Below, in pieces: positions 31,889 to 42,400 of a stretch of DNA of 64,000 bases. The stretch is from assembly GCF_025567315.1 (NCBI RefSeq), contig NZ_JAOQJE010000011.1, positions 23,076-87,075 of the forward strand, read 5' to 3'. A model generated the notes under the pieces. It searched no databases. It was not told the DNA's origin and was given only the letters and a program-made list of their open reading frames with translations. The stretch is from Agathobaculum ammoniilyticum (GTDB lineage: Bacteria; Bacillota; Clostridia; Oscillospirales; Butyricicoccaceae). Both the position numbers and the translations under genes were made by a program. Numbering within the stretch: position 1 is the stretch's first letter; each line of letters starts with the position of its first letter.

Positions 31889-34444
31889 TCAATAGCCGCT
31901 CCCACCTAAGCTGGCAAGGTAGGAGCTCTGGGAATTCATCTGGCTGATCAGAACCTCCAGCCTGCTGAACTTCGCGGTGTAGGTATCGATCTGATCATTC
32001 AATTTATCGGTAAGCGTGTCAATCATATCGGTGATATCCTCGAGCTGGTTCTGGATCGTATTGTTCAGCAGGGAGAGGGGGGAATACTGAGAGCCTGCCT
32101 TTTCGATCAGGATGCCCTTGGTCGCGCCGGTGGTACCGGCATATTTGTCAAGCTGAACTTTCAGGCGGGAAATAGCGCCGCCCGAGGAGGTGTCATCCAC
32201 CCAAGTGGTTGTACCGTCTGCGTTGGTAACCTGCTTTTGCTCCATCGGGTCGGAAAACGCGCTTGCCACGGCATCCGGATCGGTTTCAAGGATGGAACGC
32301 AGTTTGGTTTCGTCGAGTGTGATTTTGCCCTTATCTGAATAGTTTGTGGAAACATTGATACCGATTTTGGACAAATCAGAGCCGGAAAAGAGAAAGCGCA
32401 GACTGCTGGAGAGCGAACCAAGGTCGCTGTCATTGAACAGCAGGCCCTGCTTGGCCTTTGTCTCAAAGGCTTCAATCTCCTTATCGCTCATATCCGCCTT
32501 CTGATCTTCTGTAAGCGGCTCGTAGCTCTTATTGTAATCGGGCTGGGTGGAATACTGCTCATTGATCTCCGAGAGGACCTTGTTGTAATCCTCGACAAAG
32601 CTCTTGATTGCGTCGACAATCTTATCGCTGTCCACCTTTGCGCTGAACGAAACACCGGAATCATTTTCCGCAGCCGCGTCAAAGGTGCCGCTGGCGGTAA
32701 CGGTAAAGCCGTCTATGTTGAAAGCATTAGTGCCGCTGGTCAGCTCCCGTTCCACACCGTTAATAAGCGCGGTCATTTTTGCATCCTGTCCCTGAATACG
32801 GGTGGAGGAAGCGCTGTCGACATACTGCCCCTGTTTGTCCAAACGCTGGATTTTTGCGGTGCTGCCATCATCACTGTATTCGACGGTGCCAAATAAACGG
32901 GCGGCAAGATTATCCGCCCCATCCGAGGTGGTTTCGCTAATGGAAACGCGGCCGCCGGTACCACCGTGCGTGGAGGAAAATACAAACTGGTTAGAGGTTT
33001 TGGAATAACTGAGCTTGACGCCGGCCTCGGGCTTGCTGTTGATTGCGCTGGTCAACGTACTGATGCTGTCGTTTGCGCTGAATTCCCCGATCTTTACACC
33101 GTTGATTTCAAAGGAATACAGGGCGTTTCCACTTTCATCGGTCTTGATTTTCCCATCAGGGCCGGTAATAGCAGTCATACCCTTAATGATGGTGATTTTC
33201 TTTCCGTCCTGCTCTATCGAATCGGTACCATACAGGTCGCCCAGAGTTTTGCTCGTATTGACACGGTTGGATGCGCCTCGGTCGATACCGAAAATGCCGC
33301 CCTTGCCAACCACATGGAGCGTGCCGGAGTCGATAGAAAGCGTATCGCTGTCACCCTTAACAGAGAAAGAGGGCTGGAACGTGCCATCTGAGGCGGTGTT
33401 GGAAACCGTAACCCTACCGTAGCCGAACGCCTGATCCAGCTGCGTTTGCAGATAGTTTTGCATAGCGGAATTGGGGTCAGAGGACTCGAAGATTGCCTTG
33501 TATTCTGCAGAATCCTTTTCCGGCATCGTGATTGTTGCCGTGGTGCCATTGAAAGTAAATTTCATGGAAGAACCGGCTAAAACCTCACCGGCGGGTTTGC
33601 TGGTGGCCAGATCCGTCGCTTCCACTGCAGAGGAGGATTCGATTTTATCGGTTGCCGTCAGCTTGCTTCCGCCGGACAGATGCAACGCTGTCAGCACTTC
33701 CTGAGAGGAACTGCCCAGCAGCTCGAGGGTGTTGGTTTCGCTGGAGTTGGTAAACTGGAACGAAATTTTTCCATCGACGACCTCGGCCTTGACCTTGCTG
33801 TCCATTTTTATACTGGTGCCATCGCTAAGCGAGACAGAGGCGTTTGAAAGCTGCCGGTTAATTTCATCAGCGACATCTTCAACGCTTTTGTATTCACGAT
33901 CGCTGTCAAATGTAATGGAAAAGGATTTGTTGCCATATTTAAAGGATAACTGCTTTCCGGCCAGATTACTTACGTTCACATCACCTTTCAAGTCCACGCC
34001 CTTGGAGGCGTCAATGCTTTGGGTGTTGTCAATACCACTCAAGCCGGAAAAGGTGATGGTTTCTGATTTTGCAAGCTGGCTGACACGCTGGATCACAATA
34101 TCGCTTGTTGTACTGCCGGAAGCTGAAATTAAGTCCTTATATTTACCGGCTGTAGTGATAATACTCGGCTTGAAGAAATTCGCACTCATCAGATTGGTTG
34201 AGGAGGTGTACGAGGTATATTTGGTGGAAAGCTGCACCAATTGATCGCTGATACTGCGGTACGCTTCCTGCTTCCACAGCAGCTTTTGCTGTTTCTGTTG
34301 CTGCGCTGTGATTTTGTTTTTTGTGCCCATGACCATGTTTTCGATCATGGCTTCAGTATCCATGCCGCTGGCAAGTCCGCTCAGCACATTGCGGCTGCCA
34401 TAAAGGCTGGAGGCGCTGCTGCCGCCTACACTGCTTACTGCCAT
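31889..34444 (-). CDS. fliD: FliD, filament cap protein (unusually large)
   Basis: FliD caps the filament and promotes flagellin folding. The product is 851 residues against about 450-650 in most species. The N-terminal FliD domain is recognisable in VLSGLASGMDTEAMIENMVMG followed by AQQQKQQKLLWKQEAYRSIS, given as neighbouring parts. Flagellin-IN-type motifs occur mid-protein (GNALYSFEINGVKIGEF; STLTSAINSKPEAGVKLSYS). The C-terminal coiled coil ends FSRLEVLISQMNSQSSYLAS. The extra length lies in the surface-exposed middle domains. fliS follows. Confidence 0.95.
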   Translation of the reverse strand: MAVSSVGGSSASSLYGSRNVLSGLASGMDTEAMIENMVMGTKNKITAQQQKQQKLLWKQEAYRSISDQLVQLSTKYTSYTSSTNLMSANFFKPSIITTAGKYKDLISASGSTTSDIVIQRVSQLAKSETITFSGLSGIDNTQSIDASKGVDLKGDVNVSNLAGKQLSFKYGNKSFSITFDSDREYKSVEDVADEINRQLSNASVSLSDGTSIKMDSKVKAEVVDGKISFQFTNSSETNTLELLGSSSQEVLTALHLSGGSKLTATDKIESSSAVEATDLATSKPAGEVLAGSSMKFTFNGTTATITMPEKDSAEYKAIFESSDPNSAMQNYLQTQLDQAFGYGRVTVSNTASDGTFQPSFSVKGDSDTLSIDSGTLHVVGKGGIFGIDRGASNRVNTSKTLGDLYGTDSIEQDGKKITIIKGMTAITGPDGKIKTDESGNALYSFEINGVKIGEFSANDSISTLTSAINSKPEAGVKLSYSKTSNQFVFSSTHGGTGGRVSISETTSDGADNLAARLFGTVEYSDDGSTAKIQRLDKQGQYVDSASSTRIQGQDAKMTALINGVERELTSGTNAFNIDGFTVTASGTFDAAAENDSGVSFSAKVDSDKIVDAIKSFVEDYNKVLSEINEQYSTQPDYNKSYEPLTEDQKADMSDKEIEAFETKAKQGLLFNDSDLGSLSSSLRFLFSGSDLSKIGINVSTNYSDKGKITLDETKLRSILETDPDAVASAFSDPMEQKQVTNADGTTTWVDDTSSGGAISRLKVQLDKYAGTTGATKGILIEKAGSQYSPLSLLNNTIQNQLEDITDMIDTLTDKLNDQIDTYTAKFSRLEVLISQMNSQSSYLASLGGSGY

Positions 34445-34595
34445 AAAAACACTCCTTTCCCCATGATACGGGGTGATAATACAGTGAACAGGATCATGCA
34501 GAAAAAAATAAAAATCCCTATATTTTTATCTCGACGTATAGTATACTAAAATTAAGGGCGGAAAGCTTTTTTTTAAAGACAAAGGAGTGATTTTA

Positions 34596-35366
34596 TTGGC
34601 GGAGATAATTGCGGTCACCAATCAGAAGGGCGGCGTTGGCAAAACAACGACCGCCGCAGCGCTGATTGCTACACTGGCGGAAAAGGGGAAGAAAGTTCTT
34701 GGCGTCGATCTGGACCCGCAGGGCAATCTCGGCTTCAGCCTCGGTATAGATATTGATAATGTACATACCCTGTATGAGGTGTTTAAAAAACAGATACCGG
34801 TCGAGCAGGCGTTATGTGCTACGGAGTATGGGGACATGCTCGCGGCAAATATCCTGTTGTCCGGTGTGGAATTGGAGTGCAACAAGCCAGGGCGGGAGTA
34901 CCTGCTCAAGACCGAGCTGTCCGCGCTGTCGGCGGATTACGACTATATCATTATTGATACGCCGCCTGCACTGAACCTGTTGACAGTGAATGCTTATGTG
35001 ACAGCGGACAAGCTGATCATCCCGATGGCACCTGAGATTCTCAGCCTGCTTGGCGTAACCCAGATCAAGGAAACAATCGAAACGGTGAGGCAATACTATA
35101 ACCCGCGTCTGAAGGTCATCGGTATTCTGCTCAATAAATTCAATGCACGGCTCAACCTGAACAGGGATGTGCTGGATCTGTCACGGCAGATCGCAGAGCA
35201 GCTTGATACCAAGGTGTTTGAAACAAAAATAAGGCAGGGTGTGCTTGTGGCGGAATCACCCGCACATGGGAAAAGTGTTGTGACCTATGCGCCGCACTCC
35301 AAGCCTGCAATGGATTTTGTTGCGCTTGTTGAAGAAATACTGCAGGAAGGCTCGGTGGAGCAGTAA
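34596..35366 (+). CDS. ParA/Soj-family partition ATPase
   Basis: The 256-residue protein has the deviant Walker A KGGVGKTTTAAAL near residue 11, switch I DLDPQGNLGFSLG, and Walker B DYIIIDTPPALNLLT. It is a Soj-type ParA, not FlhG: it lacks the FlhG N-terminal activation helix and is not next to flhF. The TTG at 34596 is eight bases from AAAGGAG; a GTG at 34587 overlaps the site. It is 20 bases before a ComFB-domain gene whose basic N-terminus may serve as its partner. No parB or origin features are seen, so a role in positioning flagellar or chemosensory complexes is possible (inference). Confidence 0.88.
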   Translation: MAEIIAVTNQKGGVGKTTTAAALIATLAEKGKKVLGVDLDPQGNLGFSLGIDIDNVHTLYEVFKKQIPVEQALCATEYGDMLAANILLSGVELECNKPGREYLLKTELSALSADYDYIIIDTPPALNLLTVNAYVTADKLIIPMAPEILSLLGVTQIKETIETVRQYYNPRLKVIGILLNKFNARLNLNRDVLDLSRQIAEQLDTKVFETKIRQGVLVAESPAHGKSVVTYAPHSKPAMDFVALVEEILQEGSVEQ

Positions 35367-35386
35367 CGTGGGAAAGGGGAAAAAAC

Positions 35387-36091
35387 ATGGCGGAAAAGCG
35401 CAGCAGTAAAACGGCGCGCGTGCTGAACCTGATCACGCAGCAGGGGGGTGAAACGCCGGAGCAAAACACAGAGGAGGTACGGCAGCCGGCTGACGTAACG
35501 CAGGAAGAGAAAAAAGCGGTGAAGCGCAAGGCCGCAAGGAAAGCTACGGTCCCTCGCAAGCCGGCTGTACAGAAGAAAATAGAGGACCAGGATGAGCCGG
35601 ATCAGCAAGCGTCAGCTGTGCCGGAGCGCATGGCACAATCCGCACCGCTGCCGGTTGTCCCTATCGTGCAGACCACAAAGGATCGGGAAAAGGCATTGTC
35701 GGACGAGATACGCACAGGTCTGTTACAGGCGCTGGAAGCAGAGGTGAACGCAATACCGGCGCAAACAGCGGAGGAGGAGGCGCCTCCGGATGAAAAAGCA
35801 GTCGACAATATGCCGTCAACGGAACCGGAACCAGCGGAGCAGAAAAAGATATGCTTTCCATCACAAGGCGCAAAGGAAGAACAGGCCTTTGTAACACCGC
35901 ATGGGGAAAAGGATGTCCAATACATTAACGTTCTGCAGGAGCTGGTGGAGGAGGAAGCAGCATACTATGTAGAACATATGCTGCAATGCCGCTGTGCTCG
36001 CTGTGTTGCAGATATGAAAGCGCTGGCATTGACAAACCTGCCCTCCAAATATGTTGTGTTGGACAGCAAAAGGCGGAATGCGATGATGAGT
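35387..36091 (+). CDS. ComFB-domain protein with basic low-complexity N-terminus (3' end in gap)
   Basis: The first 175 residues are disordered-looking: a basic N-terminus (MAEKRSSKTARVLNLITQQG), a Lys/Arg/Ala stretch near residues 41-65, then an acidic Glu/Pro stretch. From about residue 177 a ComFB-type domain follows, with YINVLQELVEEEAAYYVEHM, a CRCARC cysteine cluster and ALALTNLPSKYVV. ComFB proteins have been reported as cyclic dinucleotide receptors. The frame runs into the gap with at most a short remainder expected. It directly follows the parA gene. Confidence 0.75.
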
Positions 36092-36401
36092 NNNNNNNNN
36101 NNNNNNNNNNNNNNNNNNNNNNNNNNNNNNNNNNNNNNNNNNNNNNNNNNNNNNNNNNNNNNNNNNNNNNNNNNNNNNNNNNNNNNNNNNNNNNNNNNNN
36201 NNNNNNNNNNNNNNNNNNNNNNNNNNNNNNNNNNNNNNNNNNNNNNNNNNNNNNNNNNNNNNNNNNNNNNNNNNNNNNNNNNNNNNNNNNNNNNNNNNNN
36301 NNNNNNNNNNNNNNNNNNNNNNNNNNNNNNNNNNNNNNNNNNNNNNNNNNNNNNNNNNNNNNNNNNNNNNNNNNNNNNNNNNNNNNNNNNNNNNNNNNNN
36401 N
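36092..36401. other. Assembly gap (310 N)
   Basis: The sequence is undetermined. The 3' ends of the ComFB-domain gene (plus) and of the GGDEF/EAL gene (minus) both lie inside, so they converge here. Confidence 1.
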
Positions 36402-39324
36402 GTTTGCCAAAACGGTGGCAGGAATAGATAATGCTTGCGATAAAGTCCAGTTTCTGCTTGGAGGAGGTGATCCCGTGGATCAGCGTTTGATCCAATTTGA
36501 TCAGGTCGGCCGGATGCTGTAGAAGCAGGGAAAGGTTGGAATAAGCTGTGCCAAAGTCGTCCAGAACAAAGGAAATGCCTATTTCCTTGCACTGCCGGAT
36601 AAAGGCTTCCAGTCGCTCCGGCGCACTGTCATGATGGGTTTCCGTAAGCTCTATCAGCAGGTTGTGGGCTGGGATATGGAACTGTTGAAGCGTCTGCCGG
36701 ATATGAGGGAACAAGCCGTCATCCAGAAGCTGAAGGTAGCTGATGTTGATGGAAAAGCGAAAGTCCGGCCGAAGGGAAAGAATATGCTGTGCCGCACGCG
36801 CGGTCTGGGTGATGACCCATTTGCCGACAGGAACAATCACACCCTGCTGTTCCAGTGTGGCGATGCACTGGGAAAGCGAAACATTTTGCCCATGCATGCT
36901 CCAGCGGAGCAGGACCTCGCCGCCGAATATCTGTTGCGTAGCGGCTTCAACCTGCGGCTGGACAACGATATGGAAGCCTTCAAAGCCGTGGTTGACACTG
37001 TAATTGAGGGTAAAACCGAGACTGCTTTGTTCTCTCCGATTTTGTATCATATGGGGAGAAAATTTCAGATAATCCAGCGAGGGGAAGCCAGCCGAAACAT
37101 TTGCGACCACGATGGCGTTGTCAATCAGCTCCTGCGCGGTGGCCCCGTCCTCAGGGTAATGCAGCACGCCTGCCGCGCAGGGATACATCATATGGATTCC
37201 GTATTTGGCACAGGCATCCAGCATGATATTGCGTATCCGCTGGACCGGAAGCGCAGGCTTCAGGTTTTTATGGGAGAAAGCGAGGAAATGGTTGTCACTC
37301 AGGCGAAAAAAACGGAAGAACGTACCCATCTGTATTTCCAACTGGCAGCCAATCTCACGCAGGACAGCGTCTCCCGTTTCGCGGCCGAAAGCAAGGTTGA
37401 TATCGTCAAGCGGCTGGAACGCAAAGCTGAGCAGGAGCAGGGGGGAGCGGGAAACGCTGCAGATAGCAGACAGCTCCTCTTCTGCCGAGGACAAATTGAG
37501 AAGCCCAGTGGTCGAATCAACGGCGTCTTCGTTTTTCAGGCAGACCATGCTACCGGAAAAGAAGAGCGGGCGGGCCATTTCCGCGTCCCACTTCATAATG
37601 CCGCGGCAATGGATCCACAGCAACTGCCCCGCCTTGTTGTAAATACGGTAGCGGATCGTATGGATCTTGCGTTTCTTTTCAATCATATCCTGCAAATCGG
37701 CTATATGAAGCGCCTGATCCGGCTTATAAATCCGCTGCTCCAACAGGTCGACAAAATTATACACAAGATTGTCTGTAAAATTGAATTCGTCTTTCAGGTT
37801 ATCGGAAATAAAATAGACATTTTTCTGCATATCACCACAATAGAGGTAAAAGGTGGTATCTGCCATGGCGACGGACTGGAAAAAGACCTCGGGATCAAAA
37901 AAATAGTTGCTCAGGAAGTTTTGGAACGCGGTTTCCCTGGAGGAGAAGCAGGCAGGCGGCATAGCGCTGCCGCGCAGCGTGGAATGGCGCGTCTGGCCGG
38001 TTGCGAGGTCGATGCGGCTATAGTATTTCCGCTTATCCTGATACATCAGATCGTCCGCTTTCTGTATCAGGGTGCGGATATCCTGGCTGGTATCCGCTGT
38101 CCACAGGCTGCCGATAGACAGCTCGCAATTGCTTTCAGCCAAGAACACCCGCAACTGGGCGACGCTTTGTTCAAAGTCCGGCTGCGGCGTATTATCGCAT
38201 AAGACCAGGAATTCATCACCGCCCATACGGTAGACCGGCTGGGTGGGGAACGCTTTCTGCAGAATATGAAAAATACGTACAATCAGTTCGTCGCCGCTGT
38301 TATGACCGAGCAGATCGTTAATGCTTTTCAGTCCGATCAGGTCGCAGTAGACGAGGCCGATTGAATGCAGTGGACATTCCCTGCGGATATGGTCTTTTAG
38401 TGCGCGGCGATTCAGGGCACCGGTCATCTGGTCGTACATGCTGGAGTTCTTGAAATAATGCAGCAGATCTCGCCGCTGCATGGTCGTGGTGATGAAAGGG
38501 GACAGCACCTTGCAGATATCGGAAAGATAGCGGAGTTGTTGCGGCGGTGCGTTGTCCAGACGCAGGTAGCCGCTGATGCGGCCCTCCAGCAACAGTGGAA
38601 CAAGGAGAAGGGACTGATCACCCCCAGCGGAAGCCTGGTCACAGAAAACGGGAAGATGCCTTTGCAGCTCCTGACCACTGGAAAGAACCAGAGGCTCGGT
38701 GCTGTCACGGCCGGGATACTGTTGTGAGAGGTACTGCTCCAAATCAAAAGGGAGTATCTTAGTACCCGCAGAGGAGGGAGGCCAGCAGTAAGTGCTCTGA
38801 AATCGGTGTTCGGCCGGTACGCGTTCGTAAATGGAAAGCTGCAGATCGGCCTGCTGCTGTCCAATATACTGCAGCATCAGGTTCAGGGATTCATCCGGCT
38901 CATCCGAGGCCGCGAAAGCAAAAATCAGGCACTCATTTACGAACGCTTCGTAATGAACGAACGAATTGAAGCGATAGGTCTCCAGCTCGCTTCTGTCCAT
39001 ATTGATGGCCAGCGTGACATGATAACGGCAGCCGCTGTATTCGATCAGGCTGTCCTTGATGCGGAACGTATGTGCGGTGACGGGATTACGGTATACCCAT
39101 TCGGCGGCCCCGCTTTCCAAAAGCGCCCTGCATGTACAGAACGTACAGGGCTCGTGTGCATGCTGCATGACCTCGTAGCAGGGATGCCCCTTATAGTCCG
39201 CTTCTGAAGGAAAGCCATACAGCTCCCGTGCATGACGGTTGAGGTAGACCAGCTCGTGCGTATCGATATCGCTGACATAGACAAGGTCGCTGAAATGCTC
39301 GAAGTATTCCCAGGGAGCCTGCAT
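36402..39324 (-). CDS. PAS-GGDEF-PAS-GGDEF(degenerate)-EAL c-di-GMP protein (3' end in gap)
   Basis: At least 974 residues remain. Order: N-terminal PAS-like domain (about 5-110), a GAF-like stretch, a GGDEF domain with intact MGGDEF near residue 366, a second PAS-like domain (about 485-590), and a second GGDEF-like domain with SDNHF in place of the motif. An EAL domain follows from about 780 with GGEVLLRW, ELTE, LDDFGTAYSNL and IKLDQ, so the main metal-binding acids are kept. It may both make and degrade c-di-GMP. The ATG at 39324 has a perfect AAGGAGGG site. A sigma-28-type promoter precedes it. The last part of EAL is lost in the gap. Confidence 0.9.
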
Positions 39325-39367
39325 AGCTACCCCCTCCTTTATACACGGAAAAACTAATATATATAAC

Positions 39368-39394
39368 ATATCGGCAGAGCTTGGCATTGTGTTA
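39368..39394 (-). promoter_or_regulatory. Candidate sigma-28 promoter of the GGDEF/EAL gene
   Basis: On the minus strand TAAC is followed by exactly 15 bases and GCCGATAT, against the consensus TAAA-N15-GCCGATAA (10 of 12 positions). It lies 44 bases upstream of the start codon, placing a c-di-GMP enzyme in the late flagellar regulon. Confidence 0.75.
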
Positions 39395-39417
39395 AGAGAC
39401 CGCGAGCGGGGTAAAAC

Positions 39418-39445
39418 AAAAAGGAAGCCGAAAGGCTTCCTTTTT
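39418..39445 (-). terminator. Intrinsic terminator of the SLH-protein operon
   Basis: GGAAGCC-GAAA-GGCTTCC with flanking A and T runs forms a tight GNRA-loop hairpin directly after the SLH gene stop codon. It separates that operon from the GGDEF/EAL promoter. Confidence 0.92.
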
Positions 39446-39453
39446 GCTGTGTA

Positions 39454-42400
39454 TTATGGGGCTGTTTCCGAGGTGGTTCCATCAGAAAGAACGAATTCCA
39501 CCTTGTTGGCGCCGTCTTCTTCAATGGGGTTCCCGTCAGAATCCCTTTTATATTGCAGGGTAAAGGTGATGGAACCGTCGGTTCGCATGTAGCCGGACTT
39601 ATTGGAGAAGTAGCCGCCATTCCCTTTTCCGTCTGTCGGCGTGATCGTGAAGGAGTCGCCTACAACAAAGTTATTGAACTTGACGCCCAATGAACGGGTG
39701 GGGTTCAGGTTCGACAGCTTCACATATTCTACGGAATCAGGGAAAAGGTCACTGTTTTTACCGACTGTGGGAATGTAGGCCTCCGGTGTACTCATACTGT
39801 CATCGAATACATAAAGCTCGGTGTCGAAGTTGATGGTAACTGTTCCGTTATACCAATGCTTATTGTTGCTGTAGGTGGAGGTCGTGTTCATTGATTTTAC
39901 CAGTGGGCCGCTGCGGTTCACCTTCTGTATATTTTTTACCACGCGGAACACGGGCAGGCCGCCCAGCTCATTCTTTGCAGCGACGATGAACAGATATTTT
40001 GTCGGTTCGTTTTGCAGCTGATCTTTGTCGATCACGGTTTCGGTGCCGCTGAAATTCCGCTCCGCGCCGTTTTGGTCAGGTGCGGGGGAGGCGTCGCTGC
40101 CGCCCTGCATGATTTCCCACAAGGCTTCCTTGAAAGCGGTGGAGTCTTTATAGCCGCCAATTGACGTATCAGAGGACCACTTGTCGAACGCATCGCTCTC
40201 CATCATTTCCAGAGCAGTTTTGCCATTGATTTGGGTTGAAAACAGGGGCGGATAGCCGCTCTGTGTTGCCTGCGGATAGAGAAGCCAATGCACTTCCGCT
40301 TCGACGCTGGTTTGTCCGGCAGCGGGCTTGATGGAAAAGGTTGCCTGACCATCACCGGTGGAATTGGCGGTCAGCACAGGCGGAACCACATCGCTGGTGT
40401 TGAATTTGTAGCACCAAACAGGGGAGGGATCCTTATACGAGCCTTTCAGAACAAAATAGATATAGTACTCCTGATTGGGCTGGAGGTCCTCAACGGTAAA
40501 GCTGCCCTGGCCTGTACCGCCGTAACGAACCTTGCCGGTTTGATACCCATTGGCCGGGGTGTAATTGGATGGGCTCATGATATTCTGGGTGGTGGGGGTT
40601 CTGATACCCTGCTCCTTCCGCTTACCGGGCTCCGGTAAGGCAGCCTCGGCGTCGCCGTCGTCCTTAAATTGGCCGATATCTATAATAAGACCAGGATCAT
40701 CCAGATCAGGCTCCAGACGGTTGACAGGGGCGACAACGTAATATACGTCCGCCTCGCGGTCGAGCATGTAATCGACGCGTGTCAGGGAATCACCGGGAGC
40801 CACACGGGGATACCCCTGCATGAACTGGGGCGCGTTCTGGTTGACGCGGCGCACATCAATTGTGAAATCGGATGGGTTGCCGATCGAGGCCAGCTTCTTC
40901 TGTTGGATCACATAGCTGTCCCAGAAGGACTGCTCGACGATTCCACCGGAAGTCAGGTTTTGTAGTTCGTTGGGACTGCCTGCAACGCAGTACATATACA
41001 GGTTAACGGTCGCATCCCACTTGTTACGATCCCTGTCCAGATTGATGGACGTAAATTCGACTGCGTATTCATATCCCTGGACCAATTGATTGAGCTGCGG
41101 ATAGTCAGTAGGCTCAAGACCCTCGGCGCGGTTCAGGCTGGCCGCTGTCCACTTTTCATCGGGTGTTTTATTGATGGTGAATTCTACCGGCGTGCCGACC
41201 GTATCCGTTACGATTTCCCAAGCGGGCTTTTCAGCTGAAAGGTCACGGCGGTACAGCTTGAACGAAATCGTGGTATCCGAGGCGATCAGCAGGTCGTATT
41301 TTGTTCCATCGGGTACATTTTCTGTGGAATTGGCATAGGGGACCATGGAGAACGAAGCTTCAATGCCGGCGGGATTAAAACCGTCGACATCCGCGGCGGT
41401 ATACTGCAATTTATTAAAGTCCACCTGCGCATCCAGGACACGGAATTCCTGGGACTTGGTGTTGGCCGGCAGGACATTGTTAGAGGAATCCGTGATGTTG
41501 TTCAGTACAAACTGGTAGGTCGCGCCGCTCTGCAGCTTCAGTGCAGCGTTGGCAAAGGTGACCTCGGTCTGCCCTTCCTCGTTCAGCTTGACCGTTATAT
41601 TCTGACGTCCGTCTGGACCGAGCTCAAGCTCCTGCTTGCGCTGGTCGGTGGGATTATCCATGTTGTTGAATGTAAACATTCCCCGGATAATATCTACCCA
41701 CTTGATCGGGGTCTGGTCTTTATCGCCGGCAAGCGTAAAGTCGTTTTTGCCGGAGGCAAACATTTCGGACAGGGACATTTGTGTCTCGCGGCTGTAAATG
41801 TCCTCGCTGAATACAAGGGTGACGTCGGTATTGGCCAGCGGGATGTCCTCGTCATTGGCCTGAGAGAAGCGCAGCTCAACCAGCTCCGGCGCGCTGCTGT
41901 CCAGCGTTTTCGCGTTCAGGATAGTCGCGATTTCAGACAGATTGCCCGCCGTATCCTCAGCGACAAAGTAGATATCGTAGGCGGTTTCCGCGTCAAGGCC
42001 GCTCATGTTGAAGGAAGCGACCGCGTCCTGCTTCGCGTTGAACGAGCCGCTTTTGAGCGCATACATGCCACCCTTAATCTGTAGCTTTTTGTCGAGCGCC
42101 TGCGCCTCCTCGTCCAGATCGGGGTTAGACTGCGGATAATTTTCCGTACCGTGCTTTACGATCGCCCAGTACACCTTACCGTCTTCATTGATCATGGATT
42201 CGCCGGTCAGCGCCTTGGCGTCGATTTTACTGATTCGGGGATAGTTGGTGCGGAATACAGGGGGCGTGCGGTCGGCGGTTTTTACCGATATTTTTTTGAC
42301 CGCCGAATCGTTAACGGTATCGGTCAGGAAGAAGTATGCGTCATACTCGGTTACCTCGGCAAGCGCGTCCCTGGCGTACTTATCCTTGTTGCCCATCAGG

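Noticed and set aside
34500..34560. Sigma-28 promoter for fliD or a clear promoter for parA
   Set aside because: The closest -10 candidates (CGAGATAA on the minus strand, TATACT on the plus strand) lack acceptable -35 boxes at the right distance.
34596..35366. The ParA gene as FlhG/YlxH (flagellar number regulator)
   Set aside because: It has the Soj-type motifs, lacks the FlhG N-terminal activation segment, and is not next to flhF or flhA.
36631..38202. A 523-codon open frame on the plus strand opposite the GGDEF/EAL gene
   Set aside because: The minus strand carries clear GGDEF and EAL motifs over the same bases. The plus translation has no recognisable domain.
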